A stretch of DNA of 37,280 bases from Bacillota bacterium. GTDB lineage: Bacteria > Bacillota > Sulfobacillia > JAJZYS01 > JAJYTV01. The position numbers and the translations under genes were made by a program. Of the stretch, positions 1 through 7,293 are shown in pieces. Within the stretch, counting starts at the first letter, position 1. Each line of letters starts with the position of its first letter. The stretch spans positions 1 to 37,280 of the forward strand of contig JAJYTE010000026.1 of NCBI GenBank assembly GCA_021793215.1. The letters are read 5' to 3'. Under the pieces are notes generated by a model. It did not search any database. It was given only the letters and a program-made list of their open reading frames with translations, and had not been told where the DNA came from.

Positions 1-444
1 CTGTGACCCCCCCCCCTGGTCACCAGCGCCACCCCCCCTGGTCACAGGTGACCAGGGGGGATCTGCCGCCATGGTTGGAGTGGCCAGAAGATCATAGTCG
101 GTGCCAATGCGACCGTAGCGTGGATCTACTCGCGGATACCTGGCTATGAAGCCCAGGGTCTCCAGTTCGTCAAGTGCCCGCCTGACTGTCTTGTTACTGA
201 CCCCCATCTCGCGCATCAACGTGGATTGCGCGGGATAGCAGGCTCCGGTCTGGTAGTCGGCATGCATGTCCAGGAGCGCGAAGCAGTGAACGGCGTTGCT
301 GCTGGGCGGCGGCTCATTCGTGAGCAGCGCGCGTGGCACTTGCGCGAAGCCATGGTCGTAGCGCCGCCGCACGCGATCGCCCCGGAGCGGTGCGTCCGCA
401 GTACGCTGAGGGTCGTCCTCGGCCACGTATATCACCTGCCCCAT
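1..444 (-). CDS. HTH replication-initiator-like protein, partial (runs off the left edge)
   Basis: The frame is open from an ATG at 444 to the window edge, 148 codons without a stop. Residues of about 30-115 look like the N-terminal winged-helix domain of phage and ICE replication initiators (HTH_36-like): FAQVPRALL, then CYPAQSTLMREMGVSNKTVR, then RALDELETLGFI. After about residue 125 the protein becomes a Gly/Pro-rich linker (PPWSPVTRGGGAGDQGGG), encoded by a repeated CCCCCCTGGTCAC block; such linkers are common in these initiators. The start is uncertain: ATG 444 has only a weak GAGG 12 bases upstream, whereas GTG 426 has AGGTGAT at a short distance. It is the last visible gene of the element's leftward module. 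Whether it starts replication is inferred from the domain type, and the C-terminal part is not in the window. Confidence 0.6.
   Translation of the reverse strand, partial: MGQVIYVAEDDPQRTADAPLRGDRVRRRYDHGFAQVPRALLTNEPPPSSNAVHCFALLDMHADYQTGACYPAQSTLMREMGVSNKTVRRALDELETLGFIARYPRVDPRYGRIGTDYDLLATPTMAADPPWSPVTRGGGAGDQGGGSQ
7..60. repeat. CCCCCCTGGTCAC direct and inverted repeats inside the initiator-like gene
   Basis: CCCCCCTGGTCAC occurs at 11-23 and again at 33-45. The second copy is followed after two bases by its exact inverse, GTGACCAGGGGGG (48-60), a 13-bp palindrome with a 2-base centre. A further GTGAC sits at 3-7. All of this lies inside the linker-coding part of the initiator-like gene. 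Repeats in this place could be origin iterons, as in the lambda O gene, or only a low-complexity linker. Confidence 0.7.
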
Positions 445-479
445 GTGTCGGTCCCGCCTCAGACAGGGATTAACGGCGA

Positions 480-511
480 GCGCCCTGTGCAGCCGTGGCT
501 GCACAGGGCGC
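480..511 (-). terminator. Hairpin downstream of the 116-aa gene
   Basis: GCGCCCTGTGCAGCC (480-494) is repeated inverted at 497-511 around GT, a perfect 15-bp stem. It lies just beyond the stop codon (523) of the leftward 116-residue gene. There is no long T run, so it could be a weak terminator or a processing hairpin between that gene and the next one. Confidence 0.6.
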
Positions 512-522
512 GTCGAGGAGAG

Positions 523-873
523 CTATGCGGAGACAGGGCGAGGTCGTTCGCGAATGGTGGCTAGCGCCAGGTTGTAGATCTGTGGTAGGGCTGCCGCGAT
601 GAACGGCTTCACGGCACCTGACCTGACACGTGCGTGGCCGGTGTAGAAGTCCACGTACGAGAAGAACTCGCGCACGTATGGCCCTTGGAACAGCAGGCCA
701 TGGGCGTAGACGCCTACGATGTGGCCCTCAACGGTGCCGCCGCCGCCGCTCTTGCCTCCACGGTGCACCTCGATGGCAACGGGGTCCTTCTGCCGAAGCG
801 GATCAACATGCGGAGCGAAGATGGCCCGCAGCTTCGCGTCGAGCGCTGCGGCGTCAAGCAGCTGTCCGTCCAT
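523..873 (-). CDS. Hypothetical protein, possibly Veg-like Sm fold (116 aa)
   Basis: I do not recognise this protein with certainty. It starts at ATG 873 behind AAAGGATGAT and is bounded on both sides by strong hairpins (910-937 upstream, 480-511 downstream), so it may be a single transcription unit in the element's leftward module. Residues of about 48-83 (VEGHIVGVYAHGLLF, then REFFSYVDFYTGHARV) resemble the pattern of the small Veg protein of Bacillota, G-x-I-x-x-x-Y-x-x-x-F followed by an aromatic-rich FSYxDxxT strand, which would make a small beta barrel. That similarity is by eye and may be chance. A GGKSGGGGT loop precedes it. Confidence 0.6.
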   Translation of the reverse strand: MDGQLLDAAALDAKLRAIFAPHVDPLRQKDPVAIEVHRGGKSGGGGTVEGHIVGVYAHGLLFQGPYVREFFSYVDFYTGHARVRSGAVKPFIAAALPQIYNLALATIRERPRPVSA

Positions 874-909
874 CGGCGATCATCCTTTCGTCGGAGCCTT
901 CAACAAAAG

Positions 910-937
910 GCCCCGCACAGCCGTGGCCGTGCGGGGC
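910..937 (-). terminator. Rho-independent terminator, leftward
   Basis: GCCCCGCAC (910-918) pairs with GTGCGGGGC (929-937). Read on the minus strand the stem is followed by CTTTTGTTG. It lies between the stop of the 59-residue gene (956) and the start of the 116-residue gene (873), so it would end the leftward transcript from xis. Confidence 0.75.
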
Positions 938-955
938 GTCAGTCGCGATCTTGCA

Positions 956-1135
956 TCAGCGGAGATGGGCGATCTCGGCGCGTACAGCCGTCAACCGCAG
1001 CTGCACTTCGGCAAGCCTCTTCACGAGAGCAGGCGGGCGGCGCCGGTCTGGTAGGCGGCTCAGGAGATCTCGCCTTGCGAACTCCAGGGCCTCCCTTTCG
1101 TCCTCAAGCCCCTGCAGGTACCCCTCGCGCGTCAT
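956..1135 (-). CDS. Small charged helical protein (59 aa), element gene
   Basis: ATG 1135 is chosen because it has GGAGG eight bases upstream; a longer frame reaches 1249 but would overlap the preceding gene. The product is almost entirely charged and Leu-rich helix (LEDEREALEFARRDLLSRL, then LVKRLAEVQLRLTAVRAEI), a likely two-helix coiled coil. It follows the 252-residue gene after a 19-base gap and ends before a terminator, so the two are probably cotranscribed. No family is recognised and no function is suggested beyond a small accessory protein of the mobile element. Confidence 0.6.
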   Translation of the reverse strand: MTREGYLQGLEDEREALEFARRDLLSRLPDRRRPPALVKRLAEVQLRLTAVRAEIAHLR

Positions 1136-1154
1136 AGCCTGTCCCTCCGCTACG

Positions 1155-1913
1155 CTACTGCCCATCCGCTGCAGCATGAGCCTGGGCCGCCTCCAGCGAT
1201 TGACGTCCGCCCCCGCGGCCGGCTCGATGGCTGCCATTATCCAGGACAAGCGAGGGGTCTGGATCCTCGTGCTGCCTGTGCCTCGGCCGGAGCGTCAGGT
1301 ACTGCACTTCTGCCGCCAGTTCACGGATCTGGGCCCGATCAGGCCCCAAGAGGCGGCCCATACGCTGTAACTCTACCAGGACTTCGGCAATCGACATGTC
1401 CTGCCGCAGTTCGCGCGCCAAGAGCTTGGTGATATGCGATAAGTCTTTGTGGTCCAGGTCTGTGGAACGCTCGGCTTCCGCGCGACGCAGCACGTTCTGC
1501 ACGACTGCACGAAGGCGCGCGTGCCGCGCCACCTCGTCCGTCGCAACCGCCGAAAGCGCCCTGATGACCCCCTCGCGGAATGCGGCGTCGGCCGGGCGGG
1601 AAAGGATGATGCAGCCGCCGTTATCCTGGGCCTGCCGGTCGCTTTGCTGGAGCCGACTCTGCATGGCTTTCCGGTCGCGCTGCGTCAGCTTCAAGACAGG
1701 CACTCCGTCAGCGGCCAAGATGAGTAAGACATCGGGTCGTGAAGAGTGATCGAGGCGCCGTGGGGTGATCATGCGGATCGTGCCGTATCGGAGGTCGGGA
1801 TCAACGCCATTGGCGGTTACCCACTCTGCATCTCCGCGTTCGACGCGCTTCTGTGCCCGGCCCGGTTCGATGGTGCGGACATACTGATACCCGTCGCCGA
1901 GCAGAGTGATCAT
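1155..1913 (-). CDS. Hypothetical protein of the integrative element (252 aa)
   Basis: The start is placed at ATG 1913, which has AAAGGAG about 12 bases upstream; the frame is open further but without a better ribosome site. The N-terminal third (DGYQYVRTIEPGRAQKRVE) has no motif that I can name. Residues of about 115-215 are helical and charged (HARLRAVVQNVLRRAEAER, then LLARELRQDMSIAEVLVEL), and the C-terminus is a His/Arg/Gly-rich tail. It lies between the excisionase-like gene and a 59-residue gene, all leftward, so it is probably part of the element's early operon. It could be a mobilisation accessory or recombination helper, but nothing in the sequence decides. Confidence 0.55.
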   Translation of the reverse strand: MITLLGDGYQYVRTIEPGRAQKRVERGDAEWVTANGVDPDLRYGTIRMITPRRLDHSSRPDVLLILAADGVPVLKLTQRDRKAMQSRLQQSDRQAQDNGGCIILSRPADAAFREGVIRALSAVATDEVARHARLRAVVQNVLRRAEAERSTDLDHKDLSHITKLLARELRQDMSIAEVLVELQRMGRLLGPDRAQIRELAAEVQYLTLRPRHRQHEDPDPSLVLDNGSHRAGRGGGRQSLEAAQAHAAADGQ

Positions 1914-2017
1914 AGGAAGATCACGCTCCTTTCTCGAAAAACCCCGCGCCCCTGTGGGGCTCGGCACCGCCGTTGGCGCGTGCGAAGGTCGAAAGAAACC
2001 GGCCGCTGGTGTTGGGC

Positions 2018-2206
2018 CTAGTCAGTGGCCCGCATGCTTGGCTCCCTCTCCCTCGCCCACGCCTCAAGCGTCGGGCGGTGGAACCGCCACTGGCGGCCAA
2101 CCTTGCGCCCAGGGATCTGTCCGTGCGTGCGCAGCCTCTTCAGCGTGTCGTAACTGATGCCGAGGAACTTGCAAGCCTGCTTCGAGTCCATCAGGGGTTC
2201 TGGCAT
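2018..2206 (-). CDS. Excisionase-like HTH protein (MerR/HTH_17 type, 62 aa)
   Basis: A small winged-helix protein of the excisionase class. The family pattern is clear: the start MDSKQACKFLGISYDTLKR gives the recognition helix, THGQIPGRKVGRQWRF gives the wing, and PTLEAWARERE is the last helix. ATG 2206 has AGGAGGGTGAC upstream, a strong ribosome site. Length and position, divergent from the immR-immA-int module, match recombination directionality factors of integrative elements, so it probably steers the integrase toward excision. Proteins of this fold can also act only as transcription regulators. It is the first gene of the leftward module, and its transcription is presumably controlled by the XRE repressor encoded across the 220-bp divergent region. 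Confidence 0.8.
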   Translation of the reverse strand: MPEPLMDSKQACKFLGISYDTLKRLRTHGQIPGRKVGRQWRFHRPTLEAWAREREPSMRATD

Positions 2207-2429
2207 CCGGTCACCCTCCTTTTTCGTCGGATGATGTGTTACGCGGAATGTCTGATGCGCTACATGGTGCGGTTGGAAGCCCGCCCCGCTCCCCGTTCGG
2301 GAGTCCGCGCAGCACCTTTGTTCGCTTTGACGATACTACATGTGTTCCGTGCGTGGCAAGCATGTTGTGTAACCACGGTGCAGTTTGGTTGCCTAGACTG
2401 TAAAACATGATGGGTTGGGAGGCCGAGCA

Positions 2430-2819
2430 GTGGCGCGGTTGGGTCAAGAGTTGCGGCGAATGCGAGAAGATCTGGGATGGTCACGCCGCGAAGCCTGTGA
2501 ACATGCAGGAGGGGTAATCAGTCACACGTACCTTGGACTGTTGGAACAGGGGAGCGATCCGCGCACTAACAAGCCCATCTCGCCTTCACCGGCAGTGCTC
2601 GAAGCGCTAGCCACAGCGTATGGGGTTAGCTATGAATACCTCATGGAATTGGCTGGCTACCTAAAGCCTGGCAAGAGCGATGAGATCGAGGAATCGTGGC
2701 CGGAGGGCGTGCAATTCCTTCGGCGAGCATCGAAGAAACTCGACCCCGAAATGAAGCGCAAGATGATTCGAGCGATGCAACAGTTTCTAGAAGAAGACAC
2801 GCCCAAAAAGGATGACTAA
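2430..2819 (+). CDS. XRE-family repressor, ImmR-like (129 aa)
   Basis: An XRE helix-turn-helix regulator. Residues 1-70 make the domain: LGQELRRMREDLGWSRREA, then a TYLGLLEQG recognition region, then ISPSPAVLEALATAYGVSYE, typical of Cro/C1-type proteins. The C-terminal half is acidic and helical and may dimerise or be cut. GTG 2430 is chosen because GGGAGG stands seven bases upstream. It is followed 50 bases later by an ImmA-type protease and then by the integrase, the ImmR/ImmA pairing in which the protease inactivates the repressor to induce an element. It most likely represses the divergent xis operon. Its codon use is less GC-rich than that of the chromosomal genes. Confidence 0.85.
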   Translation: MARLGQELRRMREDLGWSRREACEHAGGVISHTYLGLLEQGSDPRTNKPISPSPAVLEALATAYGVSYEYLMELAGYLKPGKSDEIEESWPEGVQFLRRASKKLDPEMKRKMIRAMQQFLEEDTPKKDD

Positions 2820-2869
2820 GCTAGACTACAGCACCCCTAGTACAGTCTGGGACAAAAGGTGAATGCGCA

Positions 2870-3457
2870 TTGGCGACTGGCTACAAGGCAGTCAGGTATA
2901 AGTTCTCTCGAAAGATCGCGGCAGAAATTAGGGCGTTCTTTGGTTTGCGTCACGCCGCGACGCCTACTATGCAGATACTTGAAACGTTTGCCGACATGAG
3001 AATGGATGATACTGATCAGGACGGGTGGACCGTTCGTAACCCTGAGACTGGACACTATAGGTGCTTCATAAATCTGGAGATGCCTCGGAACCGTATACGT
3101 TGGACAATGGCACATGAGGTTGGGCATATCCTTCTTGGGCATATCCAAGATGTCAGAGCTGTCAGTTTAGACGGAGTCCCGGATGATGTACTCAACGTGA
3201 TGGAGCGGGAGGCAAACGTGTTCGCTGAGGAGCTTCTGATGCCATGGGAGTTCTTTGAAGGACATGCGCTCCGCAATCTGCCGGAATGGGCAGAGCACAT
3301 GGAAGTCTCGCAAGAGGCATGCGCTTGGCGCCTGTTACAGATTCCGAGGGTGTACCCATCCAGCGGAAGACAGCGTCTCGGTTTGACGGATTCAGATTTC
3401 ACGTCGTTGATGGCCCAATGTGCCGCTGCGGTTATCGGAACGAAGGCCATAGTTTAG
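2870..3457 (+). CDS. ImmA/IrrE-type metallopeptidase (195 aa)
   Basis: A zinc protease of the ImmA/IrrE family (DUF955). The zinc motif HEVGH is at residues 82-86 within TMAHEVGHILLGH, and the third-ligand helix EREANVFAEELLMP begins near residue 112; this pair of motifs is diagnostic. TTG 2870 is used because AAAGGTGA stands at the right distance; no ATG lies nearby in frame. By family knowledge it would cleave the preceding XRE repressor after a damage or quorum signal and so release the element from repression. There is no signal peptide, so it acts in the cytoplasm. The gene has clearly lower GC than the region to its right, consistent with horizontal origin. Confidence 0.88.
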   Translation: MATGYKAVRYKFSRKIAAEIRAFFGLRHAATPTMQILETFADMRMDDTDQDGWTVRNPETGHYRCFINLEMPRNRIRWTMAHEVGHILLGHIQDVRAVSLDGVPDDVLNVMEREANVFAEELLMPWEFFEGHALRNLPEWAEHMEVSQEACAWRLLQIPRVYPSSGRQRLGLTDSDFTSLMAQCAAAVIGTKAIV

Positions 3458-3572
3458 CCTCCACTGGTCACACAACAGCCCTTTGTCGCACATCATCACG
3501 GCGGCGTCATGACGGGAGGGTGCTGACCACCAGGCGGTAGGACATCCTTCATCGTCGAAAGGTGATGTGCCC

Positions 3573-4733
3573 ATGAAAATCCAGTCTCGAGGAAAGGACA
3601 CACATCGACTGTTCTGGGAGCTTCCGCGGGGTGCAGACGGCAAGCGTAGGCAGAAGACCGAGACTTTCCGCGGGTCCAAGAAAGACGCAAAGATCCGCTG
3701 GCGTGAGGAACAGGCGCTGATTGATGCCGGCACGGCGGTCGAACCCAGCCGTATGGCATTCGCGGATCTTGCCACACGCTGGGAGCGGGATGTCTTGCCT
3801 ATGCGGCGCCCACGACCGTCCACGTTGGCAAGCTACGAAAGCACGCTCCGGCTGCACATCCTACCAGTGCTCGGGCCGATGCTTGTGCAGAAGATCACCG
3901 CACCTGACGTACAGGCGTGCATCTCTGGCATGCAAAGACACGACGGCCGGTCAGGGGAACCCTCCCCCAGGCAGCGTCAGCTCGTGAGCTTCCTTATCGG
4001 GCAGCTGTTAGAGCAGGCGGTGCGCTGGCGCGTCGTCCCTCGGAACGTGGCTGATGACACCATAACGCCTAGACAGGAGCATCCCGAGATCGACTTTTGG
4101 GATGCGCACGACGTGCAAGCCTTTCTCGCTGTGGCACGAAGCCACAGGCTATATGCACTCTTCGCACTTGCCCTGGCGACCGGCATGCGACGCGGAGAAG
4201 TCCTCGGCCTAAGGCGCGAGGAGGTGGACTTCGCAAAGGGCACCGTGACGGTCAAGCGATCGCTCGCCGCTGTGAAAGGCCGCATGGTCGAGACGCCACC
4301 GAAAACGCGACGTGGCTACCGTACAATCACCGTCGGTTCGCGCACGATGGAACTTCTGCACGAGCACCTCGCCGCAATGGATGCGGAGCGAAGCACCGCC
4401 GGCGTGTACAGCGATGACAGCGGAAAGTATCTCTGCTTTCCGTCAGAGGCGGGCACCCCGCTCAGCTCTCGCAACGTTGCACGCGCCTTTGACATGCTTC
4501 AGGAACGTGCCCAGGTGAAGCGAATTACACTACATGGGTTGCGCCATACGCACGCAACGCAGCTCCTCGCCGCGGGGGTGCCGCCGCACGTCGTCTCGGA
4601 GCGCCTAGGCCATTCCTCGGTCGCCTTCACGCTTCAAATCTACGGTCATGTACTGCCCAGACAGGAAGACGCTGCAGCGCGTCTGTCCGACCTTGGGGGA
4701 CACTTCGGGGACCATTTGCCGATCAAGGGCTGA
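3573..4733 (+). CDS. int: Tyrosine recombinase / integrase (386 aa)
   Basis: A phage-type tyrosine recombinase that catalyses integration and excision. An N-terminal arm-binding part (residues 1-55) and a core-binding SAM-like domain (about 62-150) precede the catalytic domain. The active-site residues can be read: Arg206 in TGMRRGEVLGL, Lys244 in PPKTRRGYR, His321 and Arg324 in LHGLRHTHA, His347 in LGHSS and the nucleophile Tyr357 in LQIYGHV. ATG 3573 has AAAGGTGAT upstream; a GTG two codons earlier is possible. It is the last gene of the immR-immA-int set and ends 54 bases from the CCA end of tRNA-Arg(ACG), so that tRNA is almost certainly its attachment site. Full length, with no sign of decay. 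Confidence 0.93.
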   Translation: MKIQSRGKDTHRLFWELPRGADGKRRQKTETFRGSKKDAKIRWREEQALIDAGTAVEPSRMAFADLATRWERDVLPMRRPRPSTLASYESTLRLHILPVLGPMLVQKITAPDVQACISGMQRHDGRSGEPSPRQRQLVSFLIGQLLEQAVRWRVVPRNVADDTITPRQEHPEIDFWDAHDVQAFLAVARSHRLYALFALALATGMRRGEVLGLRREEVDFAKGTVTVKRSLAAVKGRMVETPPKTRRGYRTITVGSRTMELLHEHLAAMDAERSTAGVYSDDSGKYLCFPSEAGTPLSSRNVARAFDMLQERAQVKRITLHGLRHTHATQLLAAGVPPHVVSERLGHSSVAFTLQIYGHVLPRQEDAAARLSDLGGHFGDHLPIKG

Positions 4734-4750
4734 CGTAAGGACACAAGAAA

Positions 4751-4780
4751 AGGACCCGCAACCCTTGCGGGAAGCGGGTT
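4751..4780. terminator. Hairpin between int and tRNA-Arg, probably bidirectional
   Basis: ACCCGC and GCGGGT arms with an inner CCCGC/GCGGG alternative lie between the two convergent genes. On the minus strand, after the tRNA, the stem is followed by CCTTTTCTTG, a typical T-rich end. Confidence 0.65.
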
Positions 4781-4786
4781 CAAAAG

Positions 4787-4863
<77 letters not shown>

Positions 4864-4880
4864 GTAGCGAAGCGAAGGTT

Positions 4881-4910
4881 AATGTACCACAGCCGCCATC
4901 CGCGTAGCAA
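4881..4910 (-). promoter_or_regulatory. Sigma-A-type promoter for tRNA-Arg(ACG)
   Basis: On the minus strand TTGCTA (4910-4905) and TACATT (4886-4881) are 18 bases apart, about 18 bases before the tRNA 5' end. Confidence 0.6.
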
Positions 4911-5033
4911 CCGCAGCTTGCCGGATCCAAGCCGACGCGAGGTTGGGGTGCTTCACCCTCCTTTCGGCCGCCAGTCGGAAGAGCCGAATGCCTGCCGAGG
5001 CGCCCGTCCGGGGCTTCCCTACGCAGTCCAATT

Positions 5034-5043
5034 GTGATATCAC
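5034..5043. promoter_or_regulatory. Palindrome GTGATATCAC upstream of the SPFH gene
   Basis: A perfect 10-bp palindrome that starts 30 bases before the ATG of the SPFH gene, in an AT-rich pocket of otherwise GC-rich DNA. The place suits an operator overlapping the promoter. No convincing -35/-10 pair is visible. Confidence 0.35.
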
Positions 5044-5063
5044 TTTGATAGGGGGTCTGACGC

Positions 5064-5915
5064 ATGGAACAAGTCCGCGAAGGCAAGGCATGGCGGCTAT
5101 CTGGCTTCCCCATGCTGGTCATCGAGATCGCGCTGGTGATCTGGCTTTTCACGCAGAGGCAATCGCTTCCCGGCCACTTCCTGGCCATCGGCGTCATCGT
5201 AGCCGTCCTGCTGGCGGCCGGCTTCTTCGTCGTCCAGCCGAACGAAGCCCGCGCCGTAGTCTTCTTCGGAAACTACGTGGGCAGCACGCGCCGAAGCGGC
5301 TTCCATTGGACCAATCCGCTCACCGTTCGAAGGCGCGTATCGCTTCGGGTACGCAACTTCAGCAGCGACAAACTCAAGGTGAACGAAGCGTCCGGCAACC
5401 CGGTGGAGATCGCCGCCGTGATCGTCTGGCGGGTGATCGACAGCGCCAAGGCACTCTTCGACGTCGAGGACTACGCGGCGTTCGTCGGCGTGCAATCGGA
5501 AACCGCCATCCGCACGCTCGCGAGTCGCTACCCCTACGACAGCACGGATGGCGAGGTCACTCTCCTGGGCAATCAGGACGAACTCGCATCCGAACTGCGC
5601 CAAGAGCTCGAGACGCGCCTGGCGGTCGCCGGTGTAGAGGTCCTCGAGGCTCGCCTCACGCACCTCGCCTACGCGCCGGAGATCGCACAGGCGATGCTGC
5701 GGCGCCAGCAAGCGCAGGCCGTCGTGGCAGCCCGGCAGAAGATCGTCGAGGGTGCGGTGGGCATGGTGCGGATGGCGCTCGAACAGATCGCGGAGGCCGG
5801 AATCGTGGAGTTCGACGAAGAGCGCAAGGCCACGATGGTTAACAACCTGATGGTCGTGTTGACCTCGGATCAGGCAACCCAGCCGATCGTCAACACGGGC
5901 ACCCTCTACGGCTAA
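5064..5915 (+). CDS. SPFH/Band 7 domain membrane protein (283 aa)
   Basis: A flotillin/stomatin-like protein. Two hydrophobic segments near residues 15-32 and 38-57 anchor the N-terminus. The Band 7 domain follows (about 58-235), with [14 protein letters not shown] at its start, [20 protein letters not shown] in the middle and a region ending in [18 protein letters not shown], the coiled-coil hallmark. ATG 5064 has AGGGGGT at a suitable distance. Proteins of this family form oligomeric scaffolds on the cytoplasmic membrane and affect membrane order and protease activity; the substrate here is unknown. It is followed 9 bases later by a small RHH-like gene, a pairing often seen for this SPFH subgroup. 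Confidence 0.88.
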   Translation: MEQVREGKAWRLSGFPMLVIEIALVIWLFTQRQSLPGHFLAIGVIVAVLLAAGFFVVQPNEARAVVFFGNYVGSTRRSGFHWTNPLTVRRRVSLRVRNFSSDKLKVNEASGNPVEIAAVIVWRVIDSAKALFDVEDYAAFVGVQSETAIRTLASRYPYDSTDGEVTLLGNQDELASELRQELETRLAVAGVEVLEARLTHLAYAPEIAQAMLRRQQAQAVVAARQKIVEGAVGMVRMALEQIAEAGIVEFDEERKATMVNNLMVVLTSDQATQPIVNTGTLYG

Positions 5916-5924
5916 GGGCACCCG

Positions 5925-6128
5925 TTGAAAAAGCGATTCCTCCTCCGCATAGACCCCGGGATCTACGACGCACTCGAGAGTTGGGCGGCAGACGACCTGC
6001 GCAGCGTGAATGGGCAGATCGAGTTCCTCCTTCTTGAGGCGCTGCGCAAGGCCGGCCGCAGACCCGCCCGGAAGGTTGTCCGAAACGCAGGGAGCGCGCA
6101 GGGGTCCGACGCATCCGACGATTCGTGA
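5925..6128 (+). CDS. Small Arc/ribbon-helix-helix-like protein (67 aa)
   Basis: The first 45 residues have the Arc/HicB-antitoxin shape: a short strand [20 protein letters not shown], then [20 protein letters not shown], matching the ribbon-helix-helix pattern for DNA binding. The rest is a basic then acidic tail. It starts at TTG 5925, behind AAGGG, 9 bases after the SPFH stop, so the two are cotranscribed. Proteins of this kind next to SPFH genes are usually annotated as Arc-family DNA-binding proteins; it may autoregulate the pair through the palindrome upstream. No toxin gene is adjacent, so I do not call it an antitoxin. Confidence 0.75.
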   Translation: MKKRFLLRIDPGIYDALESWAADDLRSVNGQIEFLLLEALRKAGRRPARKVVRNAGSAQGSDASDDS

Positions 6129-6330
6129 CGTGGTGCGCACGCCCCCACGCAGCGAGATGCCCGGGCGTGAGCCGCAGACATCGTGCCGACTGGACGCAGG
6201 TGCGCGAGGAGCACCTGCACCGCGGTCCTTCGCCTCAAGACGCTTGCGGGTGAGCGCCGCCCGATCGCCGACTCTGAGTACGGCGTCTGACGTTCTCAGC
6301 GTCACCGGCGAAGTGGAAAAGGAACTGGTG

Positions 6331-7293
6331 ATGATGACCACGCAATCGACCCCTGGTAGTTCCAGCCCACTCTCGGTGGAAGTGAAGAACGTCAGCAAGC
6401 GATACGGCGCCACCGTTGCGGTCGACGACGTCTCCCTGGAAGTCAACGAGGGAGAGATATTCGGCATCGTCGGTCCGAACGGCGCAGGCAAGACCACGTT
6501 GGTCGAGTGCGTCGTGGGCCTTCGGACACCCGATCAGGGATCGGTCCGGGTGTTGGGACTCGACCCGCGACGCGACCGCGCGGCTCTGCACGCGATGGTC
6601 GGCGTCCAACTGCAGTCTGCCTCCCTTCCTGACGCGCTCAAGGTGTCGGAGATCTTCGACATGTACCGGTCGTTCTACGAGCAGCCGGCCGAGGACGACT
6701 TGATCGAGGCGCTGGGGCTCGGTGTCAAGCGCAAGAGCTACTACCGCTCGCTGTCTGGCGGTCAGAAGCAGCGCCTCTCGGTGGCCCTGGCGCTGGTCGG
6801 GCGACCCAGGCTGGCCGTACTGGACGAGATGACGACGGGCCTCGACCCGCAGGCGCGGCGCGACACCTGGGACGTGATCAAAGGGATCCGGGCGCGCGGC
6901 GCGACCCTTTTGCTCGTGACGCACTTCATGGAGGAAGCCGAGCGCCTTTGCGACCGGGTTGCGATCGTCGACGAAGGTCGCGTGGTGGCCGTCGACACCC
7001 CGGAAGGGCTGGCCGGACGGGCATCCGGAAGCAGGCGCCTGCGCTTCGTGCCGTCCGCTCCTTTCGACGAGCGCCTCCTGACCGATCTGCCGGAGACGGA
7101 GCGCGTGGAACACGAGGGCTCGCACGTCGTCGTCACCGGATCCGGGGACCTCGTGAGCGTCGTGGCGCTGGCCCTGGCGAAGGCAGGCGTGAACGCGAAG
7201 GACATGCAGCTCGAATCGGCGACGCTCGAGGACGCCTTTCTGCGACTCACTGGCCACCACCTCGACAGCGAAGGGACGGCGAGCCGTTCATGA
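6331..7293 (+). CDS. ABC transporter ATP-binding protein, drug/lipid export type (320 aa)
   Basis: The nucleotide-binding subunit of an ABC-2 exporter. Walker A GPNGAGKTT is at residues 48-56, the signature LSGGQ at 141-145, Walker B LAVLDEM at 161-167 and the switch His in LLVTHFMEEAE near 195. A C-terminal extension of about 80 residues (DUF4162-like, ending LEDAFLRLTGH) is usual for CcmA/DrrA-type subunits. ATG 6331 (or 6334) is preceded by AAAGGAA. Its stop overlaps the start of the permease gene by four bases (ATGA), so the two are translationally coupled. The cargo cannot be told from the sequence; DrrA-like proteins export hydrophobic drugs, lipids or polyketides. Confidence 0.92.
   Translation: MMTTQSTPGSSSPLSVEVKNVSKRYGATVAVDDVSLEVNEGEIFGIVGPNGAGKTTLVECVVGLRTPDQGSVRVLGLDPRRDRAALHAMVGVQLQSASLPDALKVSEIFDMYRSFYEQPAEDDLIEALGLGVKRKSYYRSLSGGQKQRLSVALALVGRPRLAVLDEMTTGLDPQARRDTWDVIKGIRARGATLLLVTHFMEEAERLCDRVAIVDEGRVVAVDTPEGLAGRASGSRRLRFVPSAPFDERLLTDLPETERVEHEGSHVVVTGSGDLVSVVALALAKAGVNAKDMQLESATLEDAFLRLTGHHLDSEGTASRS

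Noticed and set aside
1-60. Contig-end artefact from the C-rich runs
   Set aside because: The frame of the initiator-like gene stays open through the runs and the repeats form an ordered palindrome, so I keep them as real sequence, although homopolymer length errors are possible.
5097-6497. Long minus-strand open frame of 466 codons opposite the SPFH and ABC genes
   Set aside because: No motif or ribosome site; it crosses several well-supported genes on the other strand.
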